This document shows positions 55,667-63,431 of a DNA stretch of 64,000 nt, piece by piece. Position 1 is the first letter of the stretch. The number at the start of each line of letters is the position of its first letter. The notes under the pieces were generated by a model. It saw only the letters and a list, made by a program, of their open reading frames with translations, was not told the DNA's origin and did no database searches. The translations under genes and the position numbers were made by a program. The stretch is taken from the NCBI RefSeq assembly GCF_003854275.1, contig NZ_QTQP01000003.1:62001-126000 (forward strand), read 5' to 3'. This stretch comes from Burkholderia sp. Bp8963. GTDB lineage: Bacteria > Pseudomonadota > Gammaproteobacteria > Burkholderiales > Burkholderiaceae.

Positions 55667-57469
55667 CTACGCGCTCACTTCGTTCACTGCATCGGCGCGC
55701 TGCCGCGCCGGCCGCGTATCGCTGACGATCCGCCCGTTGTCGAGCTTCAGCACGCGGTCGGCCCGATCGAAATAGCCGTCGTCGTGCGTGATCACGACCA
55801 CGGCCTTGCCGCGCGCGCGCAGCTCGGGCAGCAACTGTTCGTAGAACACGGCTTTGAATGCCGGGTCCTGATCGGCCGCCCATTCGTCGAACAGGTAACA
55901 CGGCCGGTCTTCCAGATACGCGACGACGAGCGCGAGCCGCTTGCGCTGTCCGGTCGACAGCGCGCGGGTCGAGAACGCGCCGTCGACGACCCGCACCTTG
56001 TGATCGAGCGCGAGCTTCGCGACGAGCGCGTTCGCACGCGCATCGGCCTGCGCGCGCGCCGGATCGTCCGGATCGACGATCCCGAGCAGCGCATCGAACA
56101 GGTGGAAATCGTTGAATACCGCGCTGAAGCGTTGCCGGTACGCGGCGCGCTCGCGCCAGCCGATCGGCCGGCCGTCAACCTCGATCGTGCCTTCCTCGGG
56201 CTCGTAGAGCCCCGTCAGCACCTTCGCGAGCGTGGTCTTGCCGCTGCCGTTACCGCCGACGATGAACACGAGCTCGCCCGGCGCGAGCGTCAGGTCGATC
56301 GGCCCGATGCGGAACATCCGCTCGTCGCGCTCGTGGAAATACGCGTGCGTGACGCCGCGCAGCGCGACCGTCGCGGCGGGCGCGATGTTGGATGCGATGT
56401 TTGGTGCGATTTCAGGTGCGACGTCGGGCGTGCTGCTCGCGGGCGGCGCCGTGCGTAGCGTGGCGAACTCGGCCATCACGTCCTCGATGCGCGCGAGCGA
56501 CACGCGCGCGGCGTTGACGGTCGGCAGGTTGTTCAGCAGGCCGTCGAGCGGCACCAGCATGAACAGGAACACGACGACGTAGCCGGCTGCCGCACCCGGA
56601 TCCGCATGCACGCCGAGCTGCGGCCAGAACGCGGCCGCACCGAGGAACGCATAGAACAGGAAGATGATCCAGCCGACGCCGACCGCATACGCGCTGAACG
56701 CGCGGCGGCGATGGTCGCGCACTTCGCCGATCGCCGCGCCGAGCTGGCCGTCGACGAACTGACGCGCGCGCGCGTCGTGCAGCTTCAGCTCCTTCGCGCC
56801 GGAGAAGAGCGCGCCGAGATAGCCGAACAGGCGGTCCTGCGCGCGGCCGGCCGCTTCGAGCGACGCGATCGCGCGGCGGTCGCCCGTGTGATAGCCGAGC
56901 GAGCCCGCGACGATCGCCGTGAGCGCGAGCACGCACACGGGCCACGACAGCCACGCGAGGTAGCCGAGGCAGCCGAACACGATCGAGCCGTGCATCACGA
57001 GGTTCGGCAGCGCGAAGAACAGCATCGACACATTGGTCGCGTCGTCGGTCAGCACCGACTGCACAGGCGCCGCGCCGACGCGCTCGATGTCGCGCAGCTC
57101 GGCCGCGCCGACGCGGCGCGCGAGATGCGCGCGCAGCCGCGCCATCGTGTCTTGCGACAGCCGCGCGAACAGCACGCCCGACACGATCCGCGTGACGAGC
57201 GCGATCACGGCGCACAGCGCAAAGCGCCACGCGAGCGCCGCGTCGGCCGAGGCCGTCGGCGTGAGCGCGCGGTTCAGCGTCGCGACGAGCAGCACGCTCG
57301 CGACGCCGTTCAGCACGCACGCGACGAGCGCGAGTGCGAGCGCGGCGCGGCTTTCGCGCAGCAGCGCAAGGATCAGGCGTGCGGCCGGACGCGCGGGCGG
57401 GGCGGCATCGGCGGCATCGGCGGCAGACTGGTGGGACGGTGGGGGAGAAGGCTCGTGGGCGGCTGTCAT
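55667..57469 (-). CDS. orbE: Cyclic-peptide/siderophore ABC exporter OrbE (PvdE/SyrD family)
   Basis: Single-chain ABC transporter, 600 residues: six membrane segments (about 40-325) and a C-terminal ATPase (about 355-590) with Walker A VGGNGSGKTT, signature LSTGQRKRLALVVAYLE and Walker B CYLFDEWAADQDP, all typical of the PvdE/SyrD group that moves siderophore peptides from the cytoplasm. It is convergent with orbB (3 bases between stops) and divergent from orbA. The ATG at 57469 is preferred to an in-frame TTG at 57475. Kept although no siderophore synthetase is present. Confidence 0.88.
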   Translation of the reverse strand: MTAAHEPSPPPSHQSAADAADAAPPARPAARLILALLRESRAALALALVACVLNGVASVLLVATLNRALTPTASADAALAWRFALCAVIALVTRIVSGVLFARLSQDTMARLRAHLARRVGAAELRDIERVGAAPVQSVLTDDATNVSMLFFALPNLVMHGSIVFGCLGYLAWLSWPVCVLALTAIVAGSLGYHTGDRRAIASLEAAGRAQDRLFGYLGALFSGAKELKLHDARARQFVDGQLGAAIGEVRDHRRRAFSAYAVGVGWIIFLFYAFLGAAAFWPQLGVHADPGAAAGYVVVFLFMLVPLDGLLNNLPTVNAARVSLARIEDVMAEFATLRTAPPASSTPDVAPEIAPNIASNIAPAATVALRGVTHAYFHERDERMFRIGPIDLTLAPGELVFIVGGNGSGKTTLAKVLTGLYEPEEGTIEVDGRPIGWRERAAYRQRFSAVFNDFHLFDALLGIVDPDDPARAQADARANALVAKLALDHKVRVVDGAFSTRALSTGQRKRLALVVAYLEDRPCYLFDEWAADQDPAFKAVFYEQLLPELRARGKAVVVITHDDGYFDRADRVLKLDNGRIVSDTRPARQRADAVNEVSA

Positions 57470-57568
57470 CGGCAACGTCGGTCAGGAAAACAAGCGGGAG
57501 TGAAAGCGGGAATGAATGCGGAAACTGCGAACGGTGGCGCGATGGACTCGCAGCTTTTCTGACGAATA

Positions 57569-57593
57569 GACGAATGGGCGCCGCAAATTTTTA
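57569..57593 (-). promoter_or_regulatory. Candidate OrbS-dependent promoter of orbE
   Basis: Read on the minus strand: TAAA (57593-57590), 17 bases, CGTC (57572-57569). It has the same spacing as the orbA promoter on the other strand. It matches the TAAA/CGTC pattern of OrbS and the related PvdS promoters. Confidence 0.72.
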
Positions 57594-57686
57594 GCGCCCG
57601 CGATTTGGCGCCCATGAAATGGCTCGCGCGACGCGGCCCGGGTGGCCGTCGCAAGCGGATTGCATGCGAGACGGAAAAAGGGCGGG

Positions 57687-57711
57687 TAAAAAAACGGCGG
57701 CGTCGTTCGTC
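57687..57711 (+). promoter_or_regulatory. Candidate OrbS-dependent promoter now reading into orbA
   Basis: TAAA (57687-57690), 17 bases, CGTC (57708-57711). In the complete ornibactin locus the promoter divergent from orbE drives the NRPS gene orbI; here the next gene is orbA. Confidence 0.72.
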
Positions 57712-57901
57712 ACACCTGTGAAGCGGCCCAGCGCGCCGCGCGGACGAGATCTGCGTGTTGCTCGAAAACGAAGCCGGGCACGCGAACGGCGACGTCGCGG
57801 CCCGGACACGACACGAAAACGGGGTGAGCGCGGGCCGGATGGCCTTCGCGCTTTGACAAGGGCGCGGTCGGGAGACCGCATGACAAGTGGAGCAGAGCAA
57901 G

Positions 57902-60142
57902 ATGGAGTGGGCAACAGGCACGCGTTTGCGTGCGATCGCGGCCGCGGCGAGTGTGGCGTTCGGTGCGTCGTCAGGGCAGGCCGTCGCGCAGACGGCGCCG
58001 GCCGCGAACGCAGGCGCTGCGGCGTTGGCAGACAGTGCGAAGGGCGGCACGCGAGGCGACACGCAAGACGGTGCGCGGAGCGACACGCTGCCGGCGATCA
58101 ACGTCAACGCGGCGTCGGAGGGCAACGGCACGGTCGGTCTCGTCGCACGGCGCAGCGCGACCGGCACGAAAACCGATACGCCGATCAACGAGATTCCGCA
58201 GACGATCAACGTCGTGACTGCGCAGCAGATCGAGATGACCGGCGCGACCGACGTGAACCAGGCGCTGCGCTACGTGCCGGGCTTCTCGTCGTTCGGCTCG
58301 GACAACCGCTCCGACTGGTATGCGGCGCTGCGCGGCTTCACGCCGACCGCGTATGTCGACGGGCTGCAGGTGCCGAATACGATCAACCTCGCGAGCTGGC
58401 GCGTCGATCCGACCATGATCGACAGCATCACCGTGCTGCGCGGGCCGACGTCGGTGCTGTACGGTGCGGGCGATCCGGGCGCGATCGTCGACGTGCACAC
58501 GAAGCAGGCCGACGGCGAGCGCGTGCGTGAAGCGGGCGTGGAGGTCGGCAACTATGCGCGCAAGCAGTTCATGTTCGACATCGGCGACAAGCTCGACGCG
58601 GACGGCAAGTATGCGTACCGCTTCGTCGGCGTCGCGCGCGACGGCAACGCGCTAACGGGCCCGAACGCGGACCAGCGCGTCGCGCTCGCGCCGTCGTTCC
58701 GCTGGCGGCCGAACGCGGACACGTCGCTGACGGTGTCGGCGACCTACCTGCAGGACTGGGGCGACATCTCGTCGAACTTCCTGCCGGCGCAGGGCACGGT
58801 GCTGCCGAACCCGAACGGGCAGCTCGACCATGACGTCTATTCGGGCGATCCGGATTTCAACTATTACCGCAAGAAGCAGTGGTCGCTCGGCTACCGGTTC
58901 GAGCACAACCTGGATTCGATGTGGACGGTACGCCAGAACGTCCGCTGGATGCACCTGTCGCTCGACAACGGCTCGGTGTTCGGCAACGGCTTCGCCGACG
59001 GCAGCACGACCGACATCTCGCGCTGGGCGGGCGTGTTCCAGATGAACTACAGCCGCTTCGACATCGACAACAATGCGCAGGCGCGCTTCGGCACCGGTCC
59101 GCTCGAACATACGCTGCTGCTCGGCTTCCAGTACACGCGGCAGACGGCGACCGACAGCGAGTGGCTTGCGGCGGCGCCCGTGCTGAACCTCTACAACCCC
59201 GTCTACACGCCGGTGACGACCGCGGTGTTCTCGGATCCGGCCACCACGTTCCGCACCAACACGTACACGGCGATGAACACGTTCGGCGTGTACGCGCAGG
59301 ACCAGGTCAGGTGGAACCGCTGGACGCTGACGCTCGGCGGCCGCGAGGACTGGGTGAACCTGCGGCAGGACGACCGCGAGGCCGGTACGCAGTCGAAGGC
59401 GGACGTCAGCGCGTTCACCGGGCGTGTCGGGCTCACGTACCAGGGCGACTACGGGCTGTCGCCGTACGTCAGCTACGCGACGTCGTTCAATCCGCTGATC
59501 GGCGTGAAGATGTTCGGCGGCGGCCTGCCGCAACCGACGCGCGGCAAGCAGATCGAGCTTGGGCTGCGCTGGCAGCCGCCCGGCAAGAACCTGATGCTCA
59601 ATGCGGCGATCTACCAGATCAACCAGACCAACGTGCTCACGCCGACGCCGACGAACCTCGACGATACGAACACGACGTCGGTGCAGACGGGCGAGGTGCG
59701 CTCGCGCGGGATCGAGCTGAGCGCGACCGGCAAGGTCACGCCGAACCTGTCGGTGATCGCGTCGTACGTGTATCAGGACGTGAAGAACGTGCAGGCCAAC
59801 GACGCGTCGCTGAACAACTGGCCGGTCGACATCCCGCGCCCGCGCCAGATGGCGTCGCTGTGGGCCGACTGGACGTGGCACGCAGGGCCGCTCGCGGGCT
59901 TCGGGCTCGGCGGCGGCGTGCGCTACCAGAGCGCGTCGGCCGGCGCGCCGGACAACTCGCTGACGGTGGCGAGCTACACGCTGTTCGACGCGGCGATCCA
60001 TTACGACGTGCGCAACTGGCGTTTCGCGGTGAACGCGACGAACCTGTTCAACCGCCACTACGTCAGCGGCTGCCAGTCGTCGTCCGTCTGCCTGTTCGGC
60101 AACGAGCGCACCGTGCTCGCGACCGCGAAATACAACTGGTGA
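57902..60142 (+). CDS. orbA: TonB-dependent ferric-siderophore receptor OrbA
   Basis: Outer-membrane gated channel, 746 residues from the ATG that follows GGAG; signal peptide to about residue 35 (AVAQT). Plug domain about 65-180 with EIPQTINVVTAQQIE, YVPGFSSFGSDNRSDWYAAL and the LRGPTSVLYGAGDPGAIVD segment of FpvA/FhuA-type receptors; barrel to the end, closing with LATAKYNW, whose terminal aromatic is the barrel-assembly signal. No N-terminal signalling domain precedes the plug, so it does not transduce to a sigma factor. An in-frame GTG lies five codons upstream. Confidence 0.88.
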   Translation: MEWATGTRLRAIAAAASVAFGASSGQAVAQTAPAANAGAAALADSAKGGTRGDTQDGARSDTLPAINVNAASEGNGTVGLVARRSATGTKTDTPINEIPQTINVVTAQQIEMTGATDVNQALRYVPGFSSFGSDNRSDWYAALRGFTPTAYVDGLQVPNTINLASWRVDPTMIDSITVLRGPTSVLYGAGDPGAIVDVHTKQADGERVREAGVEVGNYARKQFMFDIGDKLDADGKYAYRFVGVARDGNALTGPNADQRVALAPSFRWRPNADTSLTVSATYLQDWGDISSNFLPAQGTVLPNPNGQLDHDVYSGDPDFNYYRKKQWSLGYRFEHNLDSMWTVRQNVRWMHLSLDNGSVFGNGFADGSTTDISRWAGVFQMNYSRFDIDNNAQARFGTGPLEHTLLLGFQYTRQTATDSEWLAAAPVLNLYNPVYTPVTTAVFSDPATTFRTNTYTAMNTFGVYAQDQVRWNRWTLTLGGREDWVNLRQDDREAGTQSKADVSAFTGRVGLTYQGDYGLSPYVSYATSFNPLIGVKMFGGGLPQPTRGKQIELGLRWQPPGKNLMLNAAIYQINQTNVLTPTPTNLDDTNTTSVQTGEVRSRGIELSATGKVTPNLSVIASYVYQDVKNVQANDASLNNWPVDIPRPRQMASLWADWTWHAGPLAGFGLGGGVRYQSASAGAPDNSLTVASYTLFDAAIHYDVRNWRFAVNATNLFNRHYVSGCQSSSVCLFGNERTVLATAKYNW

Positions 60143-60210
60143 CGGCGTGCGCCGCGGCTTGCAGGCCGGCCGGCGCGAGCCGGCGCACGCGAGCTGCGGC
60201 GGCGTGCGCT

Positions 60211-60230
60211 CATTGGCCATCCGGCCAATG
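60211..60230 (+). other. Hairpin after orbA
   Basis: CATTGGCC-ATCC-GGCCAATG is a perfect 8-4-8 inverted repeat, followed by the 10-base palindrome CTCCCGGGAG at 60233-60242. There is no T tract. It may stabilise or end the orbA mRNA, or belong to vapBC control. Confidence 0.45.
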
Positions 60231-60257
60231 GACTCCCGGGAGACGCAAATCGGCGTT

Positions 60258-60275
60258 GACATATGCCGACATATG
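60258..60275. promoter_or_regulatory. Paired CATATG sites upstream of vapB, candidate toxin-antitoxin operator
   Basis: GACATATG occurs twice, ten bases apart (60258-60265, 60268-60275), overlapping a TTGACA -35-like hexamer at 60256. Repeated palindromic half-sites one helical turn apart fit autoregulation by a VapB-VapC complex. Confidence 0.5.
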
Positions 60276-60312
60276 TTTGGAGTGGGCGCATCGTTTTTTC
60301 CGGGGGTGGATC

Positions 60313-60576
60313 ATGCGCACCGTTTCCATTTTCAAGAATGCCCGCAATCAGGCGATTCGCATCCCGAAGGACATGGAGTTCGAAGGGGTGACGGAACTCG
60401 AGATTCGTCGCGAGGGCGACACGTTGCTGCTGCGTCCCGTGCGGCCGAGCTGGATGTCGTTCGCGAGCGAGCCGCTCGCGGATGCCGATTTCCTCGCCGA
60501 GCGCACGGAAGTGGTCGAATCCGGTCGCTTCGACCTCTCCGGCGCCGATGACGCGCCGACGGAGTCCGGCCGGTGA
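60313..60576 (+). CDS. vapB: VapB-like antitoxin (AbrB/SpoVT fold)
   Basis: An 87-residue antitoxin. The N-terminus RTVSIFKNARNQAIRIPKDM is the swapped-hairpin AbrB/MazE DNA-binding motif of VapB proteins, followed by FEGVTELEIRREGDTLLLRP; the C-terminal half is acidic and flexible and should wrap the toxin. A good GGGGGTGGA precedes the ATG, and the stop overlaps the toxin start (GTGA). Two CATATG sites upstream are candidate operators. Confidence 0.88.
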   Translation: MRTVSIFKNARNQAIRIPKDMEFEGVTELEIRREGDTLLLRPVRPSWMSFASEPLADADFLAERTEVVESGRFDLSGADDAPTESGR

Positions 60577-60989
60577 CGAAGCTCTACATGCTCGACACGA
60601 ACATCTGTTCGTTCATCGTGCGCGAGCGACCGGCGGCGGTCCTGTCCCGGCTGCAGTCGTGCGTCAACGCGCAGCATCGGATCGTCGTGTCGGCCGTCAC
60701 GTATGCGGAAATGCGTTTCGGTGCGGTCGGCAGGAAGGCGTCGCCGAAGCATGCCGACCTCGTGACCGGATTCGTTGCGCGGCTCGATGGCGTGCTGCCG
60801 TGGGACACGGCGGCGATCGAGGCGACGACCGCCATTCGCGCCGATCTCGCTGCGCGCGGCACGCCGATCGGCGCCAACGATGCGGCCATCGCGGGGCACG
60901 CGATCGCGGCCGGCGCAGTGCTGGTGACGAACAATACGCGTGAATTCAGTCGCGTCGGTGGGCTGGCGCTCGAGGACTGGGCGGTCTGA
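60573..60989 (+). CDS. vapC: VapC-like PIN-domain toxin ribonuclease
   Basis: A 138-residue PIN-domain RNase expected to cleave tRNA or rRNA when freed from VapB. The metal-binding acids are in place: Asp8 in MLDTN, Glu46 in YAEM, Asp103 in GANDAAIAGHA, and the last motif VTNNTREFSRV. The GTG start overlaps the vapB stop, so toxin translation depends on the antitoxin. No damage is visible, so the pair is probably active. Confidence 0.9.
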   Translation: MTKLYMLDTNICSFIVRERPAAVLSRLQSCVNAQHRIVVSAVTYAEMRFGAVGRKASPKHADLVTGFVARLDGVLPWDTAAIEATTAIRADLAARGTPIGANDAAIAGHAIAAGAVLVTNNTREFSRVGGLALEDWAV

Positions 60990-61404
60990 GCGCGGTGGCG
61001 CCGGCCACGTCGAAGCCGGTGTCGACGTGCGCGCAGGCCTCCCGGATGTGCCGGAGCATTGCGACGGTCGACGGCTCGAGCGGCCGGCTTGCGGCGATCT
61101 CAAGCGCCGGGCCGGGCGAGGTATCGGTCATGGATCGTTTCGGCAGTGGCGAGGTTGCGGCTGTCGCCAGTCGCCAGTCGCGACCCGATCCGCATATCTC
61201 CCGAGCATCGGTGCCCGAAGGAATCACCCCGAGTCGGGGCTCGGCGAAACGCGAAATGAAAGGCAACCGCCGGTTGCCGCGTTTACGACTATTCGTCTAT
61301 CCGGTTGCCTGTCGAGCGGCTATGCTTGCCCGCACATTCCTCGCAAACCATGGACCGGAGTCGGTGCCCAAGCACGCGCTCCCGCCGACACTGGAGACGA
61401 CACC
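60990..61404. other. Intergenic region between vapC and the M20 gene, 415 bases
   Basis: No confident gene. A minus-strand frame (60946-61266) carries one protein-like stretch (STVAMLRHIREACAHVDTGF) but lacks a ribosome binding site and overlaps the end of vapC; it may be a gene remnant. The promoter of the amidohydrolase gene should lie after 61270, where the sequence becomes more AT-rich. Confidence 0.45.
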
Positions 61405-62568
61405 GTGACGCACAGCGTGATCCCCGCAGGCCTCGCCGACGAAATGATCGAGATCCGGCACCGCATCCACGCGCACCCCGAACTCGGCTTCGAGGAACTC
61501 GCGACGAGCGACCTCGTTGCCGAAAGCCTGCAGGCATGGGGCTACACGGTGCATCGCGGGCTCGGCGGCACAGGCGTCGTCGCACAGCTGAAGGTCGGCG
61601 ACGGCGCGAAGCGTCTCGGCCTGCGCGCCGACATGGACGCGCTGCCGATTCACGAAACCACCGGCCTGCCGTACCAGAGCACGATTCCCGGCAAGATGCA
61701 TGCGTGCGGCCACGACGGCCACACGGCGATGCTGCTCGCGGCGGCAAAGCATCTCGCGCGCGAGCGGCGCTTCTTGGGCACGCTGAACCTGATTTTCCAG
61801 CCGGCCGAGGAAGGGCTCGGCGGCGCGAAGAAGATGCTCGACGACGGCCTGTTCGAGCAGTTCCCGTGCGATGCGATCTTCGCGATGCACAACATGCCGG
61901 GCTTCCCGACGGGCAAGTTCGGTTTCCTGCCGGGGCCGTTCATGGCGTCGTCGGATACGGTGATCGTCGACGTGCAGGGACGCGGCGGTCACGGCGCGGT
62001 GCCGCATAGGGCGATCGATCCGGTCGTCGTGTGCGCGCAGATCGTCGTTGCATTGCAGACGATCGTGTCGCGCAACGTGTCGCCGCTCGACATGGCGATC
62101 GTCACGGTCGGCGCGATCCATGCGGGCGATGCGCCGAACGTGATTCCCGACCGCGCGCAGATGCGCCTGTCGGTGCGCGCGCTGAAGCCGGACGTGCGCG
62201 ACCTGCTGCAGCAGCGCATCACGGAAGTCGTGCACGCGCAGGCCGCCGTATTCGGCGCGACCGCGACGATCGACTACCAGCGCCGCTATCCGGTGCTCGT
62301 CAACGATGCGGAGATGACCGCGTTCGCGAAGGATGTCGCGCGCGAATGGGTTGGCGACGCGAATCTGATCGACGGGATGGTGCCGCTGACCGGCAGCGAG
62401 GATTTCGCGTTCCTGCTCGAGCAGCGGCCCGGCTGCTACCTGATCATCGGCAACGGCGATGGAGAGGGCGGCTGCATGGTGCACAACCCCGGCTATGACT
62501 TCAACGACGCGGCGCTGCCGACGGGGGCGTCTTACTGGGTGAAGCTGGCCGAGGCGTTTCTGGTCTGA
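61405..62568 (+). CDS. M20 family amidohydrolase (hippurate hydrolase type)
   Basis: Zinc-dependent amidohydrolase of the HipO/IAA-amino acid hydrolase family, 387 residues. GTG start after CTGGAGA; the longer open frame upstream is unsupported. Metal and catalytic residues appear in RADMDALP (about 73-80), MHACGHDGHTAML (about 93-105), PAEEGLGGAK (about 133-142), GRGGHGAVPH and the final His in CMVHNPGYDF. It cleaves N-acyl amino acids; the exact substrate is unknown. Transcribed alone. Confidence 0.88.
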   Translation: MTHSVIPAGLADEMIEIRHRIHAHPELGFEELATSDLVAESLQAWGYTVHRGLGGTGVVAQLKVGDGAKRLGLRADMDALPIHETTGLPYQSTIPGKMHACGHDGHTAMLLAAAKHLARERRFLGTLNLIFQPAEEGLGGAKKMLDDGLFEQFPCDAIFAMHNMPGFPTGKFGFLPGPFMASSDTVIVDVQGRGGHGAVPHRAIDPVVVCAQIVVALQTIVSRNVSPLDMAIVTVGAIHAGDAPNVIPDRAQMRLSVRALKPDVRDLLQQRITEVVHAQAAVFGATATIDYQRRYPVLVNDAEMTAFAKDVAREWVGDANLIDGMVPLTGSEDFAFLLEQRPGCYLIIGNGDGEGGCMVHNPGYDFNDAALPTGASYWVKLAEAFLV

Positions 62569-62715
62569 AGGGATGGCGCTGCGCAAGCGTTGCGTAGCAA
62601 TCCAATGCGGCAAACAGCACGGTCACCTGTAAGGCGGGGGCCGGCCGTACCAGCCATTCCAAAGGAACCCCGATTTCGGATCAACTGCGGCTACTCTGGT
62701 TGCAGTACAAGAATG

Positions 62716-62730
62716 TACCAAACTTTGGTA
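62716..62730. promoter_or_regulatory. Palindromic operator of parDE
   Basis: TACCAAA-C-TTTGGTA, a perfect 7-1-7 inverted repeat 31 bases before parD, next to TATGAT (62731-62736). Likely bound by ParD or the ParDE complex. Confidence 0.75.
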
Positions 62731-62761
62731 TATGATGGCCGTGTTGAAGAGGAGGTTACAC

Positions 62762-63007
62762 ATGTCACGCAACACGTCCGTTTCGCTTGGCGACCACTTT
62801 GCCGAATTCGTCGACGCGCAGGTTCGATCGGGTCGATACGGCTCGGCGAGCGATGTCGTGCGAGCCGGGCTGCGACTCCTCGAATCACATGAAACGCAGG
62901 TTCGCGCATTGCAAGAAGCGCTAAAAGCCGGCGAAGCGTCGGGGGCACCCGCGCCATTCGATAGCGAAGCTTTCCTGGCTCGGATGCGGGCAACCCATGG
63001 CCGTTAA
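62762..63007 (+). CDS. parD: ParD-like antitoxin (ribbon-helix-helix)
   Basis: An 81-residue antitoxin. N-terminal ribbon-helix-helix DNA-binding domain (NTSVSLGDHFAEFVDAQVRS, then GSASDVVRAGLRLLE) followed by a flexible C-terminal toxin-binding helix. GAGGAGG precedes the ATG. It overlaps parE by 11 bases. Confidence 0.9.
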   Translation: MSRNTSVSLGDHFAEFVDAQVRSGRYGSASDVVRAGLRLLESHETQVRALQEALKAGEASGAPAPFDSEAFLARMRATHGR

Positions 63008-63296
63008 GGCCAGGCAACTCCGGCTGACGCCGCTGGCCGAATCCGATCTTGAGGAAATCTGGCGTTACACCTTCACAAATTGGTCGCTTGAGCAGGCCGA
63101 TCAGTATCACCGCGATCTGATTGAGACAATGGAAGCCTTTGCGCGTGGCGACAAGAGCGGTCGCGTTTGTACCGTGCGAGACGGATACTTCCGGTACGCG
63201 GTCGGCTCGCACGTGGTGTTTTATCGTGAAGCGGCATACGACCTCGACGTGATTCGGATCCTGCACCAGCGGATGGACGTCGAGCGCCATTTGTAA
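62997..63296 (+). CDS. parE: ParE-like toxin (RelE/ParE superfamily)
   Basis: A 99-residue toxin with the ParE pattern: LRLTPLAESDLEEIWRYT at the N-terminus, DGYFRYAVGSHVVFYR in the central sheet and IRILHQRMDVERHL at the end. ParE toxins typically poison DNA gyrase. The start lies within parD, a coupling typical of toxin-antitoxin pairs. Intact length suggests activity. Confidence 0.9.
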   Translation: MAVKARQLRLTPLAESDLEEIWRYTFTNWSLEQADQYHRDLIETMEAFARGDKSGRVCTVRDGYFRYAVGSHVVFYREAAYDLDVIRILHQRMDVERHL

Positions 63297-63431
63297 GTCG
63301 TCGCCTGGGAGCAGAAGCGCAGGCGCAGCGTCGCAACGATCCGAGGTCTGGAGCACAGCTGAAAATGCAATTCGGCTGTGTTATAGCGATGCCGTTACTG
63401 CACGATTGCGTGCCTGTCGTCAGCGCACAAC

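Larger units (their letters stand above)
57470..57901. other. Divergent orbE/orbA control region, 432 bases
   Basis: No gene. It contains two oppositely oriented OrbS-type promoters (57569-57593 minus, 57687-57711 plus) and a leader of about 180 bases before orbA with no reading frame of known type and no remnant of the NRPS gene orbI that I can recognise. Confidence 0.65.
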
